Shown: piece after piece, positions 39,477 to 52,548 of the stretch | Layout: each line of letters begins with the position of its first letter | Position numbering within the stretch: the first letter of the stretch is position 1 | DNA from: an uncultured Pelagibacteraceae bacterium | GTDB lineage: Bacteria > Pseudomonadota > Alphaproteobacteria > Pelagibacterales > Pelagibacteraceae | Assembly (NCBI GenBank): GCA_902558815.1 | Contig: CACEFF010000003.1 | Location: 1-64,000, forward strand | DNA length: 64,000 nt | Direction of reading: 5' to 3' | Notes under the pieces: model-generated | Database searches by the model: none | Told to the model about the DNA's origin: nothing | Seen by the model: only the letters and a program-made list of their open reading frames with translations | Position numbers and translations under genes: made by a program

Positions 39477-40345
39477 TTATTTCTATTTAAAATATATTCT
39501 AATGTTTCAGATAAATTTTTTGATTTAGAACCATATTTTTTTAGTTTGTTATTTATTTTTAAAATTAATTTATTGGCATATTTAATAGTATTTTTATGTC
39601 CTAGTAAACTAATTAGAGTCGCTTTACCTTTTTTTTTATCTTTTCCAGTTTTTTTCCCTGCAACTAATAGGCTTCCTTTATTATCAATCAAATCATCAGC
39701 TACTTGAAATAATAATCCAATTTCAGCTCCTATGTTTTCAAATTTCTTAATTTCTTTTTTGTTTCTTTTTTTAATTATTAATGGTGCAGCGCAGCAAAAA
39801 CTAAAAAGTTTTCCTGTTTTTTTAATTTCCATTTCAACAATTCTTTTTTTTGAAATCTTTTTGTGTTCAAAACTTAAGTCAAGATATTGGCCTCCAGCTA
39901 TACCAAGATGTCCTGAACTTTCAGAAATTTTATTAATTAAATTAATCTTAGTTTTTTCTGATACATTTAAATCTTTATGGCTTAAAATCTCATAAGCCAT
40001 AGTTAAAAGAGAATTACCAGCTAGCACAGCTGTAGACTCACCAAATTTAATATGTGTTGAAGGTTTACCTCTTCTAACAGAGTCATTGTCCATACAGGGT
40101 AAATCATCATGAATTAATGAATATGCATGAATACATTCAACTGCAGAACCTATGATAACTAATGACCTATAGTTTACTTTAAATAACAAACCAATATCAA
40201 TTAAAATTTTTGATCTTATTTTCTTACCTCCAGAAAATAAACCATATTTCATAGGTATAATTAACTCAGATTTTTTTTGTTTTTTGATGAATCTTTTTAA
40301 AAAAAGATTTGTATCTCTTGCAATTCTATTTAATCTTTTTTTCAT
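39473..40345 (-). CDS. ispA: Farnesyl/geranylgeranyl diphosphate synthase (short-chain prenyltransferase)
   Basis: A 290-residue trans-prenyltransferase. The first aspartate motif is [14 protein letters not shown] (near residue 82), the insertion-containing D-D-L-P-x-M-D form typical of bacterial IspA. The second is [12 protein letters not shown] (near 210), where DDLID replaces the usual DDILD. It supplies C15 (or C20) precursor for IspB and undecaprenyl synthesis. Its 5' end overlaps xseB by 20 bases, and its end overlaps dxs by 4. Confidence 0.93.
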   Translation of the reverse strand: MKKRLNRIARDTNLFLKRFIKKQKKSELIIPMKYGLFSGGKKIRSKILIDIGLLFKVNYRSLVIIGSAVECIHAYSLIHDDLPCMDNDSVRRGKPSTHIKFGESTAVLAGNSLLTMAYEILSHKDLNVSEKTKINLINKISESSGHLGIAGGQYLDLSFEHKKISKKRIVEMEIKKTGKLFSFCCAAPLIIKKRNKKEIKKFENIGAEIGLLFQVADDLIDNKGSLLVAGKKTGKDKKKGKATLISLLGHKNTIKYANKLILKINNKLKKYGSKSKNLSETLEYILNRNK

Positions 40346-40580
40346 TCTTTTTTGAGGTTATTTTCAAAATATTTTCTTTTGTTTTTTCACTAACACTTTT
40401 AATATCTTTTTGAAATTTTTTTTCTATTATATTATTAAGTTTTAATAAATTTTGATAACTTTGTATTGAATTCTCTAAATCTTTTTGATTTTCTAAATCC
40501 TCTATCATCCTATTGGCCTCTTTAGTTAAATCCTCAAGAGATAAAGAATTATAATCGTTTGGTAAATTTTTATCTTTCAT
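40326..40580 (-). CDS. xseB: Exodeoxyribonuclease VII small subunit
   Basis: An 84-residue, almost all-helical acidic/basic protein; the SLEDLTKEANRMIEDLENQK helix and the following SIQSYQNLLKLNNIIEKKF helix match XseB. Its position directly before ispA and dxs supports the call. It associates with XseA (not in this window) to degrade single-stranded DNA. Its start is only 20 bases from the divergent tsaC-type gene, so both promoters must overlap. The C-terminal tail is longer and more lysine-rich than usual. Confidence 0.82.
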   Translation of the reverse strand: MKDKNLPNDYNSLSLEDLTKEANRMIEDLENQKDLENSIQSYQNLLKLNNIIEKKFQKDIKSVSEKTKENILKITSKKNEKKIK

Positions 40581-40600
40581 ATAATACTCTCAGATAATAC

Positions 40601-41533
40601 ATGAAAATTAATCTTGCAAATATTAAAAAAGCCAAAAAAATCTTAGATAAAAGTGAATGTGTGGCAATACCTACTGAAACTGTATATGGATTAGCTGGCA
40701 ATGCTTATTCAGATAAAGCGTGTAAAAAAATATTTAAGCTTAAAAAAAGACCAAGGAATAATCCTCTCATAGTTCATTATTACAATCATCAAAAGCTAAA
40801 AAAAGATTGTGTTTTTAATAATAACTTTATCAAGTTATATAAAAGATTCTGCCCTGGCCCAATCACATTTATTCTTTATTTAAAAAAAGGTTCAAAGATT
40901 TCTAATTTTGCCACTAACAACAAAAAATCTTTAGCAGTTAGGTTTCCAAAACATCCAGTGACAAGAAACTTATTAAAGGAACTAAATTATCCACTAGCTG
41001 CCCCTAGTGCCAATTTATCATCCAAAGTTAGTGCTGTAAGTTCAAATGATGTTAGAGATGATTTTGGCAAAAAGATTAGATATATATTAGAAGGAGGAAA
41101 ATCATCTATTGGTCTCGAATCAACAATAATTGATTTAAGAAATAAACCAAAAATATTAAGATTAGGTGGTTTAGAAACTTCGTTAATTCAAAATGTATTA
41201 AATAAAAAAGTTTTAATAAATAATAATCCTTTAAAAATATCTTCTCCTGGTCAATTTAAACTTCACTATTCTCCAGGTATTCCTGTAAGATTAAATGTAA
41301 AAAAAGTAAAAAAAGGTGAAGCTTTTTTATTAATGCGAAAAAAAAGAATAGATAAATCGAATTATTTTTTTTTATCAAAGAATGGGAGTTTAAAAGAAGC
41401 TGCAAGAAATTTATATGATACTCTTAGGAAAATAAGTAAAAATAATTATAAATCTATAGCTGTTGGTAAAATTCCCAACAAAGGATTAGGCAAAACCATT
41501 AATGATAGATTAAAGAGAGCTTCAAAATTTTAA
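40601..41533 (+). CDS. L-threonylcarbamoyladenylate synthase (Sua5 type)
   Basis: A 310-residue two-domain Sua5/YrdC protein. The YrdC domain shows IPTETVYGLAGNAYSDKACKK near residue 22, RPRNNPLIVHY, RFCPGPITFIL and APSANLSS. The smaller C-terminal Sua5 domain begins after about residue 200, with SPGQFKLHYSPGIPV. It makes threonylcarbamoyl-AMP for the t6A37 modification of ANN-reading tRNAs. Its stop overlaps the ATPase start by one base, tying it to the ABC exporter genes. The C-terminal domain separates Sua5 from the short TsaC. Confidence 0.93.
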   Translation: MKINLANIKKAKKILDKSECVAIPTETVYGLAGNAYSDKACKKIFKLKKRPRNNPLIVHYYNHQKLKKDCVFNNNFIKLYKRFCPGPITFILYLKKGSKISNFATNNKKSLAVRFPKHPVTRNLLKELNYPLAAPSANLSSKVSAVSSNDVRDDFGKKIRYILEGGKSSIGLESTIIDLRNKPKILRLGGLETSLIQNVLNKKVLINNNPLKISSPGQFKLHYSPGIPVRLNVKKVKKGEAFLLMRKKRIDKSNYFFLSKNGSLKEAARNLYDTLRKISKNNYKSIAVGKIPNKGLGKTINDRLKRASKF

Positions 41534-42267
41534 TGAAAGTTCCACTCGAAATAATAGAATTGTCAAAAGTTTACAATAAAAAAGAAGCTGTAAAAAATAT
41601 TTCTTTTAAAATAAATTACAATGAGATTATAGGTATCCTTGGTCCTAATGGTTGTGGAAAAACTACTACTATAGGAATGATATTAGGTCTCTTAAAACCA
41701 TCAAACGGTAAAGTGTTAATAAATGGAGTTTCAATTGAACAAAAAAGAGTAGAGTTATTGAATGATTTAAACTTTATTTCTCCTTACATAGAATTACCAA
41801 AAAAATTGTCTGTAAAACAAAATTTGGAAGTTTATGGCAGGCTTTACGATGTAAAAAATCTTAAATCAAAAATTGAAGAGCTCATTGAAAAACTTAGGCT
41901 TAATGAAATCATAAATAAAATTACTGGTGAACTTTCCTCTGGTCAAAAAAATAGAGTAAGTCTTGCCAAATCAATAATTAATAACCCAAAAGTATTACTT
42001 TTAGATGAACCAACTGCGTCTTTAGATCCTGAAACTGGAGATTTTGTTAGAAGGTTTTTAGAAGATTATCAAAAAGAAAATAAGGCATCTATTTTACTTG
42101 CTTCACACAACATGATTGAAGTAGAAAGATTATGTTCATCTGTTTTTATGATGAAAAATGGAGCTATTATAGATCAAGATAGTCCTAAGGAATTAATTAA
42201 AAAACACGGACGAAAAAACTTAGAAGAAGTTTTTTTAAAACTCACTAGGGAAAAAAATGAATTTTAA
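41533..42267 (+). CDS. ABC transporter ATP-binding protein (ABC-2 exporter type)
   Basis: A 244-residue ABC ATPase with all motifs: Walker A GPNGCGKTT (near residue 37), signature LSSGQKNRVSLA (near 136), Walker B VLLLDEPTASLDP and the switch His in ASHNM. The similarity is to CcmA/NodI/DrrA-like ATPases that drive export through ABC-2 permeases. It overlaps the permease gene by 11 bases and follows tsaC by a one-base overlap. The substrate is unknown. Confidence 0.93.
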   Translation: MKVPLEIIELSKVYNKKEAVKNISFKINYNEIIGILGPNGCGKTTTIGMILGLLKPSNGKVLINGVSIEQKRVELLNDLNFISPYIELPKKLSVKQNLEVYGRLYDVKNLKSKIEELIEKLRLNEIINKITGELSSGQKNRVSLAKSIINNPKVLLLDEPTASLDPETGDFVRRFLEDYQKENKASILLASHNMIEVERLCSSVFMMKNGAIIDQDSPKELIKKHGRKNLEEVFLKLTREKNEF

Positions 42268-43048
42268 CAAAATGTATGGCCTTTTTTTAAGACATTTTTT
42301 TCTAATCAAAAGCTCTTTGCCAAGGATTTTGGATCTTATTTACTGGCCTACTATACAAATAATTCTTTGGGGTTTTATTTCAAAATTTTTTTCAATCTAT
42401 AGTAATTATTATAACGATACTCTTGGTGTAATTCTTACTTGTGCAATACTTTATGACATTCTTTTTAGATCAAGTATTAGTTTCAATATGCTATTCTTAG
42501 AGGAAATATGGAGTAGAAATTTTACTAATTTATTTATAGCTCCCTTAAAGCTTAAAGAAATAATCATAGCACTAATTTTTACAGCTTTAGTAAGAACGCT
42601 GATAGGGTTAGTACCAGCAATTCTTTTAACTTCACCATTGTTTGGTGTTTCAATCTTAAAGCTAGGCTTTCCTCTACTTTTGCTATTTTTGAGTCTATAT
42701 ATATTTGGAATAACCTTAGGCTTATTCGTAAGTGCTGGACTTATAAGGTTTGGTCCATCTTTTGAAAATATCGCTTGGTCTTCTTTATTTCTGTTAGCTC
42801 CTTTAGGCTGTATATATTATCCAATCGAAATACTTCCCAATTTTTTTCAAATAATAGCTAAAGGTTTGCCTTTGGTTTATATTTTTGATGAAACAAGAAA
42901 TATTTTATTAAATGGTTCTATTAATTACCAGAATTTAAAATATGCTTATTTTTTAAATTTGATTTATTTAGCAGTAGGAATGTTTTTATTTTATTTTTCT
43001 TTTTTGAAAGCACGAGTTAAAGGAACTCTAATAAATATGGGTGAATAA
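42257..43048 (+). CDS. ABC-2 type transporter permease
   Basis: A 263-residue membrane protein with about six hydrophobic segments and the ABC2_membrane features: MFLEEIWSRNFTNLFIAPLK (the cytosolic coupling-type segment near residue 80), GITLGLFVSAGLIRFGPSFE and YPIEILPNFFQIIAKGLPLVYIFDE. It would form a homodimeric exporter with the ATPase just upstream. Similar pairs move polysaccharides, drugs or lipids; which applies here is not evident. The stop lies directly against the tRNA-Arg 3' end on the opposite strand. Confidence 0.88.
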   Translation: MNFNKMYGLFLRHFFLIKSSLPRILDLIYWPTIQIILWGFISKFFSIYSNYYNDTLGVILTCAILYDILFRSSISFNMLFLEEIWSRNFTNLFIAPLKLKEIIIALIFTALVRTLIGLVPAILLTSPLFGVSILKLGFPLLLLFLSLYIFGITLGLFVSAGLIRFGPSFENIAWSSLFLLAPLGCIYYPIEILPNFFQIIAKGLPLVYIFDETRNILLNGSINYQNLKYAYFLNLIYLAVGMFLFYFSFLKARVKGTLINMGE

Positions 43049-43125
43049 TGGCGCGCCTGCTAGGAGTCGAACCCAGAACCTCCTGATCCGAAGTCAGGCG
43101 CTCTATCCAGTTGAGCTACAAGCGC
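43049..43125 (-). tRNA. tRNA-Arg (anticodon TCG), CCA encoded
   Basis: The minus-strand sequence folds as a full cloverleaf. The acceptor GCGCTTG pairs with CAGGCGC, then discriminator G and encoded CCA (43051-43049). The D arm is GCTC-AACTGGATA-GAGC, the anticodon stem CCTGA/TCAGG with loop CTTCGGA gives anticodon TCG, and the T arm contains GGTTCGACTCC. It reads CGN arginine codons. It sits between the convergent ABC permease and rluD genes with no spacer on the permease side. Confidence 0.95.
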
Positions 43126-43148
43126 ATATGATATTAATATAACATTTT

Positions 43149-44129
43149 ATGGAAAAAAAAATAAATTTGATTGTCGGAGATGAAGATAAAAACCTTCGTG
43201 TTGATGTTTTAATCAACAAAAAACAAAATGAAATCAGTAGAACTAGAGTAAAAAGTTTGATTTTAAATAAAAAATTAAGATTGAATAACAAAACTATGGA
43301 AGACCCTTCTAAAAAAGTTTTTTCAGGTGATATTTTAGAGTTAATAATACCTCCACCAAAAAAAGCTTCTATCAAGCCTTATAAATACAAATTAGATATA
43401 GTTTATGAAGATGAGGATTTAATTATTATAAATAAACCTGCGGGAATAGTAATGCATCCTGGGGCTGGAAATTTTGATAACACGATTGTGAATGCTCTAA
43501 TGAATTATGATAAAAATTCTTTATCAAATATTGGTGATGAACTTAGGCCAGGAATAGTACACAGAATAGATAAAAATACTTCAGGTTTAGTTGTGATTGC
43601 AAAAAACAATCAATCACATGAACATCTTTCAATACAGTTTAGTAAACATTCGATAACTAGAATTTATCAATTACTAATTTGGGGAAAAATTAGACCTTCA
43701 AAAGGAAAGATTGTAACTTTAATTACTAGAAGCTCTAAAAATAGACAAATGATGCAAGTAAGTAATACCAAAGGAAAAAAAGCAATTACAAATTATAAAA
43801 CGGTGGAAATTTTTGAAAACAAACATATTCCAACTTTAAGTTTGTTAGAATGTAAACTGGAAACTGGAAGAACACATCAGATTAGAGTGCATATGAATTA
43901 TTTGGGTAATAGTATAGTTGGAGATGATAAGTATAAAAAAAAATTCAAAAAAATTAAAAATATTGATCCAATGCTTGAAAAAAAACTCATAAATCTAAAT
44001 AGACAGTTTCTTCATGCTAAAACCATAGGTTTTATTCATCCAAAAAAAAATGAGAAAATGATATTTAGCTCAATTTTGCCACAAGATCTTGAAATAATTT
44101 TAAAAATGCTAAGAAATACAAGTAAATAA
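43149..44129 (+). CDS. rluD: Ribosomal large subunit pseudouridine synthase, RluD family
   Basis: A 326-residue RluA/RluD-type enzyme. An N-terminal S4-like RNA-binding segment (about residues 12-70) is followed by the catalytic block IVHRIDKNTSGLVVIAKN near residue 137, with the catalytic Asp in HRIDKNTSG. The C-terminal ETGRTHQIRVHMNYLGNSIVGDD is also diagnostic. It isomerises uridines in 23S rRNA; RluC or RluD identity is not certain from sequence alone. It directly precedes rpoH, an order common in alphaproteobacteria. Confidence 0.92.
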   Translation: MEKKINLIVGDEDKNLRVDVLINKKQNEISRTRVKSLILNKKLRLNNKTMEDPSKKVFSGDILELIIPPPKKASIKPYKYKLDIVYEDEDLIIINKPAGIVMHPGAGNFDNTIVNALMNYDKNSLSNIGDELRPGIVHRIDKNTSGLVVIAKNNQSHEHLSIQFSKHSITRIYQLLIWGKIRPSKGKIVTLITRSSKNRQMMQVSNTKGKKAITNYKTVEIFENKHIPTLSLLECKLETGRTHQIRVHMNYLGNSIVGDDKYKKKFKKIKNIDPMLEKKLINLNRQFLHAKTIGFIHPKKNEKMIFSSILPQDLEIILKMLRNTSK

Positions 44130-44169
44130 ATTATTGAAAAAAATGAAATATTAATTAGATAAACTGTCT

Positions 44170-47164
<2,995 letters not shown>

Positions 47165-47165
47165 T

Positions 47166-48497
47166 TTATCTGATCTTTTTTGAAATAATGTCTAAACAGT
47201 GATTAAGTAGTTTTTTATTTTGACTCTCTCCCATAATTCTTATCTTTGACTCTGTGCCTGATTTTCTTACTAATATTCTTCCCTGTTCTTTCATTAATTT
47301 TTCAGCAACTTTAATAGATTTTTTTACTTCGGGCGTATTAATAATCGTCTTTTTTTTTACTTCAATATTTTTTAATATTTGAGGGATTTTTTTAAATCTA
47401 TTAAAAAATTCACTAGCCTTTCTTCTTTTTCTAATAGCAAATAATACTTCTAAAGACACTAATAATCCATCTCCAGTAGTTGCAAATTTACCAAGAATAA
47501 TATGTCCAGATTGTTCTCCCCCTAAATTAAATTTATTTTTTTGCATTTTTTCTTTCACATATCTATCACCCACATTAGCACGAATAAATTTTATTTTTTT
47601 ATATTTAAAATATTTTTCTAAGCCATAGTTTGACATTAAAGTACCAACCACACCTCCCTTAAGCATCTTTTTACTTTTCCATCTTGTTGCTAAAGCAGCA
47701 ATTATTTGATCACCATCAATTATATTGCTCAACTCATCACACATAATAACTCTATCAGCATCTCCATCTAGGGAGATTCCTAAGTGAGCTTTATATTTTT
47801 TTACTGCGTTCCTTATATTGTTAGGAAAAGTTGAGCCACATTTTTTATTTATATTTAAACCATTGGGTTTTACGCCTATTGGGATTACTTTTGCTCCTAA
47901 AGATCTAAATAACTCAGGTCCTGCCTTGTATCCTGCTCCATTAGCACAATCAATTACAATCTTGAGTCCACTAAGATTGAAATCTTTTGTAAAATTTTTT
48001 TTTAGAATTTTGAGATAGTCATGTGTTCCAGTCTCTAGTCTTTTTACTCTTCCTAGTTTTTCTGAATTAGATAAATTTTTATTAATCTTTTTATCTATCA
48101 AATCTTCAATTTTCTTTTCTATTTTATCAGATAATTTCATTCCATCTGGACCAAATAGTTTTAGTCCATTGTCATGGTGTGGGTTATGAGAGGCTGTAAT
48201 CATTATTCCCATATTCGCTTTCATGGTCTTTGTAAGCATAGCTAAGCCATTAGTAGGTAGAGGTCCTAAAGTGTAAACATGCATTCCTGCAGACGCTAAT
48301 CCTGAAACTAGTGCTGGCTCTAAAGTATAGCCAGACAACCTAGTATCTTTAGCAATAATTGCTGTTTGTTTCTTTTTTTTTTGTGACTTAAAATATGTTC
48401 CTGAAGCTAGACCGAATTTAAAGAACATATCACCATTTATATTTTTGCTATTTACAGCTCCTCTGATTCCATCAGTTCCAAAGTATTTTTTAGGCAT
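47166..48497 (-). CDS. glmM: Phosphoglucosamine mutase
   Basis: A 443-residue phosphohexomutase. The N-terminal KKYFGTDGIRGAVN is diagnostic of GlmM, and the phosphoserine is in IMITASHNPHHDNGLK near residue 100. The metal loop is SLDGDADRVIM near 243, the sugar-binding loop is GGEQSGHIIL and the phosphate site RKSGTESKIRIMGE is near the end. It makes glucosamine-1-phosphate for peptidoglycan and lipopolysaccharide. It overlaps folP by one base. Confidence 0.97.
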   Translation of the reverse strand: MPKKYFGTDGIRGAVNSKNINGDMFFKFGLASGTYFKSQKKKKQTAIIAKDTRLSGYTLEPALVSGLASAGMHVYTLGPLPTNGLAMLTKTMKANMGIMITASHNPHHDNGLKLFGPDGMKLSDKIEKKIEDLIDKKINKNLSNSEKLGRVKRLETGTHDYLKILKKNFTKDFNLSGLKIVIDCANGAGYKAGPELFRSLGAKVIPIGVKPNGLNINKKCGSTFPNNIRNAVKKYKAHLGISLDGDADRVIMCDELSNIIDGDQIIAALATRWKSKKMLKGGVVGTLMSNYGLEKYFKYKKIKFIRANVGDRYVKEKMQKNKFNLGGEQSGHIILGKFATTGDGLLVSLEVLFAIRKRRKASEFFNRFKKIPQILKNIEVKKKTIINTPEVKKSIKVAEKLMKEQGRILVRKSGTESKIRIMGESQNKKLLNHCLDIISKKIR

Positions 48498-49549
48498 TAA
48501 TTTTCTATCAATTTTTTAAAAACTTTGACTCCCTGTAATATTTCATCAACCTCATGGACTCTTAAAACTTGCACTCCTTGCATCATCAAAAAAATTGATG
48601 AAGCAACAGTTCCTCCAGTTCTATTTTTTGTATCATTTTTTCCAGATAATTCTTTTATAAATTTTTTTCTTGAATTACCAACAAGTATAGGAAAACCAAG
48701 TGAATGGAAAATAGTAATATTAGTTATTAAATTCATATTATGTTTCAATTTTTTTCCAAAACCTATGCCTGGATCAATAATTATATTATTATGTTTTATT
48801 CCTATAGACCTTAAAAACTTAATTTTTTTTTCGAAAAAATCGTAAATATCTAATAACACATTTTTATAATTTGGATTATTTTGCATATTTTCAGGTGTTC
48901 CTTTTGTATGTTGGATAACAAAAGGAATTTTATATTCCTTTAAAATATTTTTTGTTTCGACATCATAATTTAATCCTGAAACATCATTTATAATTCTTAT
49001 ACCAAGTTTGATACCTTTTTTCATAATTTTTGATTTTCTAGTGTCTAATGAAACAGTAATTTTAGGACAGATGGATTTTAATAATTTGTTAATTCTATTC
49101 CACTCAACTTTTTCATTTACCCCTTTAGAACCAGGTCGTGTCGATTCTCCACCAACATCTATTATATTCGCACCTGATTCATACATCAGTTTAGCTTGCT
49201 TTATTGCTTTATCGTTACTATTAAATTTTCCACCATCAGAAAAACTATCTGGAGTGAGATTTAGTACACCCATTATATTAGGTGACTTAGAAAAATCTAA
49301 ATTGGAAAAATTTTTTTTTTTTGAAGTTATCTTTTTTATGTCATGAATTATTTTTTTTTTTAATAATTTAGGTAAAGTATTTAGTTTATTGATTGAAATT
49401 TTTTTTCTAGATTTTCTCGAAATTATTTCTAATTGATCAAAAGAAATCTTATCATTACCATTTAGAGGTAGTGATTTTTTTTTTTTAACTAAATTCTTTG
49501 ATAGATTTCCATAATAGAAATTACACACTCTCGTGTAATATCTTAGCAT
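48497..49549 (-). CDS. folP: Dihydropteroate synthase with N-terminal extension
   Basis: A 350-residue protein whose TIM-barrel core begins only at about residue 89 with PNIMGVLNLTPDSFSDGGKF. GANIIDVGGESTRPGS near 130, IVIDPGIGFGK-type DPGIGFGKKLKHNMNLI near 265 and the C-terminal RVHEVDEILQG follow. It condenses pterin diphosphate with p-aminobenzoate. Ordinary FolP proteins have about 280 residues; the extra N-terminal 88 residues are basic and of unknown role. A shorter start inside is possible but no good ribosome site was seen. It lies between ftsH and glmM, the usual proteobacterial order. Confidence 0.94.
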   Translation of the reverse strand: MLRYYTRVCNFYYGNLSKNLVKKKKSLPLNGNDKISFDQLEIISRKSRKKISINKLNTLPKLLKKKIIHDIKKITSKKKNFSNLDFSKSPNIMGVLNLTPDSFSDGGKFNSNDKAIKQAKLMYESGANIIDVGGESTRPGSKGVNEKVEWNRINKLLKSICPKITVSLDTRKSKIMKKGIKLGIRIINDVSGLNYDVETKNILKEYKIPFVIQHTKGTPENMQNNPNYKNVLLDIYDFFEKKIKFLRSIGIKHNNIIIDPGIGFGKKLKHNMNLITNITIFHSLGFPILVGNSRKKFIKELSGKNDTKNRTGGTVASSIFLMMQGVQVLRVHEVDEILQGVKVFKKLIEN

Positions 49550-49554
49550 TAAAA

Positions 49555-51456
49555 TTAATGAACAATTTTCGGTTTTAGTCCCATGGCACCCATAGCGGAA
49601 CTTTTATCATCTTCGACTTTTAAATCTTGTTTATCTGCAGGATATATATTTTTATTTATTATATTTTCGATTTCTTCACCTGTTAAAGTTTCGTAAGTTA
49701 TAAGCGCTTTGGCGATTTTATGTAAATCTTCAATTTTATCAGTTAAAATCTCTTTTGCTTTATTATAGCCCTCATCAACTAACTTTCTTATCTCCTTATC
49801 AATTTTTTGAGCAACTTCTTCTGAAACTGATTGTGTTTGAGTTACTGATCTCCCTAAAAAAACTTCTTCTTGATTTTCTCCATATTCAACTGGTCCCATT
49901 TCTTCACTCATTCCATATTTGGTTACCATTGCTCTAGCAAGTTGAGTTGCTTGATTAATATCTGATCCACTTCCTCCACCAGCCCCTGTTGAAATATTAT
50001 CTTTTCCAAAAATTACTTCTTCAGCAACTCTTCCACCAAAACAAACTGCCAATCTAGCTTTCAAATATTTAATAGAATGTCCGTGTTGATCTCTTTCTGG
50101 TAAGTTCATAACCATACCTAATGCCCTACCTCTTGGAATAATTGTTGCCTTATGGATTGGGTCATAACTCGGCATGTTAAAAGAAACCAAAGCATGTCCA
50201 CCTTCATGATATGCAGTTAATTTCTTTTCATCTTCTGTCATAACCATTGAGCGTCTTTCAGCTCCCATCATTACTTTATCTTTGGCCTCTTCAAAATCAT
50301 TTAAAGTTACTATTCTTTTATTTTTTCTTGCTGCCAAAAGAGCCGACTCATTAACTATATTAGCAAGATCTGCTCCTGAAAATCCTGGTGTCCCTCTTGC
50401 GATTGTTCTTAAATTTACATCAGGGGCCATTTTAATTTTTTTTACATGCACTTTTAAAATTTTCTCTCTTCCAATTATATCTGGATTTGAAACTACAACT
50501 TGTCTATCAAATCTACCTGGTCTTAATAAAGCTGGATCTAGAACATCTGGCCTATTCGTTGCTGCAATTATTATAACTCCCTCATTAGTATCAAAACCAT
50601 CCATTTCAACTAGTAACTGATTAAGAGTTTGTTCTCTTTCATCATTACCTCCACCTAAGCCTGCTCCTCTACTTCTTCCTACTGCATCAATTTCGTCAAT
50701 GAAAATTATACAAGGAGAATTTTTCTTCCCTTGCTCAAACATATCTCTAACTCTTGATGCTCCAACTCCTACAAACATCTCTACAAAATCGGAACCTGAA
50801 ATAGTAAAAAACGGAACTCCTGCTTCTCCAGCTATTGCTCTAGCTAGTAGTGTTTTACCAGTACCTGGTGGTCCAACTAATAATGCCCCTCTTGGTATCT
50901 TTCCACCAAGTCTACTAAATTTTTTTGGATCTTTTAGAAATTCTACTATTTCTTCAACTTCTTCTTTAGCTTCTTCAACTCCCGCAACATCGTTAAAAGT
51001 TACTTTACCTTTTAATTCATTCATCATTTTAGCTTTTGATCTTCCAAAGCCCATTGCACCACCCTTACCTCCTTGCATTTGTCTCATAAAAAATATCCAA
51101 ACGGCTATTAATAAAAGCATAGGAAACCATGACAGTAAAACACCAAACAAGGATGGCATCTTCTCATCAATAGGAGCTGCGGAAATGCTAACACCCTTAT
51201 CAGAAAGTTTTTCAATTAAATTTGGATCATTTGGAGAATACGTTGTAAAGCTTTTTCCATTCGAATAAACACCCTTAATATTATTACCTTGAATTTCTAC
51301 TTTTAAAACCTCTCCATTGTCAACAGAAGTTAAAAATTCTGAGAATATAACTTTGCTACCCTCTCTAACATTTGACTGAGGATTCTTGAACATGTTATAT
51401 AGACCAATAGTCAAAAAAACTATTATTGCCCACATAGCTATATTTTTTATATTCAT
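49555..51456 (-). CDS. ftsH: ATP-dependent zinc metalloprotease FtsH
   Basis: A 633-residue membrane AAA+ protease. Two membrane segments (about residues 5-22 and 105-125) flank a periplasmic domain. The AAA module has Walker [17 protein letters not shown] near 195, Walker [17 protein letters not shown] and the second region of homology in [20 protein letters not shown]. The zinc site is HEGGH in [13 protein letters not shown] near 420. It degrades membrane and regulatory proteins and is the target of HflK/HflC. It is in the tilS-ftsH-folP-glmM order. Confidence 0.98.
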   Translation of the reverse strand: MNIKNIAMWAIIVFLTIGLYNMFKNPQSNVREGSKVIFSEFLTSVDNGEVLKVEIQGNNIKGVYSNGKSFTTYSPNDPNLIEKLSDKGVSISAAPIDEKMPSLFGVLLSWFPMLLLIAVWIFFMRQMQGGKGGAMGFGRSKAKMMNELKGKVTFNDVAGVEEAKEEVEEIVEFLKDPKKFSRLGGKIPRGALLVGPPGTGKTLLARAIAGEAGVPFFTISGSDFVEMFVGVGASRVRDMFEQGKKNSPCIIFIDEIDAVGRSRGAGLGGGNDEREQTLNQLLVEMDGFDTNEGVIIIAATNRPDVLDPALLRPGRFDRQVVVSNPDIIGREKILKVHVKKIKMAPDVNLRTIARGTPGFSGADLANIVNESALLAARKNKRIVTLNDFEEAKDKVMMGAERRSMVMTEDEKKLTAYHEGGHALVSFNMPSYDPIHKATIIPRGRALGMVMNLPERDQHGHSIKYLKARLAVCFGGRVAEEVIFGKDNISTGAGGGSGSDINQATQLARAMVTKYGMSEEMGPVEYGENQEEVFLGRSVTQTQSVSEEVAQKIDKEIRKLVDEGYNKAKEILTDKIEDLHKIAKALITYETLTGEEIENIINKNIYPADKQDLKVEDDKSSAMGAMGLKPKIVH

Positions 51457-51519
51457 GATTATAAAATAAGAATTATTATAAATTAAACAAGTGGCAATTT
51501 AGTATAAAGCCACATTTAT

Positions 51520-52548
51520 TTAATGTTCTTTTGAGATAATTACTGTCTGATTAACCTTTTCAATGATACAGCCCCCCAATGTTGTTCTTATTATCTGATT
51601 TTGTTCAAAATCACCCATAATTTTATCTATCTTTTTTCCTCTTACTGAATAATATTTTTTACCAATTTGCCTTATTGACTCCGAAAGAGATCGAAAAATT
51701 ACCTCATGTGGCTGTTGAAAAAATTTTTTATTTAAAACTAGCTTGTTATCTTTTTCTAAGTAAAAAGAATTATGTAACAAATTTTCTTTTACATAATAAT
51801 TTACGACTGTATTAGAATATTTTAGATTTTTTATCGTTTTAAGTAATTTGTTTTTATCTAAACCATTTATCTTAAGTTCTTCAATTAATTTTCTAATTTT
51901 TATTCTCAAATATTTTTCATCCTTATTTGATGGGTCTTTAACATAAAAATTAAATACTTTTTCTGAAAGAAAAATTAAATCCTCTTTTTTTTGGTTAAGT
52001 AGGGGTCTGATTAAATTTATATTATCTATAATATCGATTTTATCTAATGAAATTAAACCTTTCAATCCACTTCCTCTTAACATTCTTATAAAAAAATTCT
52101 CAAATAAATCATCTTGATGATGCCCAAGTAATAAATCTTTAATCTTAAATTTATTACATTGTAGAAATAATAACTTATATCTGTTAGATCTTGCTAAAGA
52201 TTGAATACTATTAGAAGGTTTTTTTCCTTTCCAGGTTAATATTTCTGCTAAAATTGAGTTTTGTTTTAAAATTCGCTTCACTAGTTTCGCCTCTTTAGTT
52301 GACTCCTTTCTTAGTTTATGGTCCACAATAAAGAACTTCACTCTTAGTCTTTTTTTTATTGAATATATTTTAGATAAAAAAGCTAGCGCCATACTGTCGG
52401 GACCACCTGAGACAGCTACAGCAAAATTTTCATTAATCTTTAATGATTTTTCAAATTCATTATAAATTTGATTAATCTTTCTATTTTTTAACTTATTTTT
52501 TAAAAGTTTAGGAATTTTGATTTTTACACTCGAATTTTTGAGACTCAT
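51520..52548 (-). CDS. tilS: tRNA(Ile)-lysidine synthase
   Basis: A 342-residue PP-loop ATPase. FAVAVSGGPDSMALAFLSKI near residue 42 is the ATP-binding SGGxDS motif, with LLGHHQDDLFENFFIRMLRG near 140 and the short C-terminal domain of minimal TilS proteins. It converts C34 of tRNA-Ile(CAU) to lysidine, an essential step for AUA reading. The start overlaps cpoB by 41 bases, an unusually long overlap, but no other Met lies before the PP-loop. It is followed by ftsH. Confidence 0.94.
   Translation of the reverse strand: MSLKNSSVKIKIPKLLKNKLKNRKINQIYNEFEKSLKINENFAVAVSGGPDSMALAFLSKIYSIKKRLRVKFFIVDHKLRKESTKEAKLVKRILKQNSILAEILTWKGKKPSNSIQSLARSNRYKLLFLQCNKFKIKDLLLGHHQDDLFENFFIRMLRGSGLKGLISLDKIDIIDNINLIRPLLNQKKEDLIFLSEKVFNFYVKDPSNKDEKYLRIKIRKLIEELKINGLDKNKLLKTIKNLKYSNTVVNYYVKENLLHNSFYLEKDNKLVLNKKFFQQPHEVIFRSLSESIRQIGKKYYSVRGKKIDKIMGDFEQNQIIRTTLGGCIIEKVNQTVIISKEH

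Noticed and set aside
50699..51268. 189-codon frame on the plus strand opposite ftsH
   Set aside because: Shadow of ftsH; the real gene has all AAA and zinc motifs.
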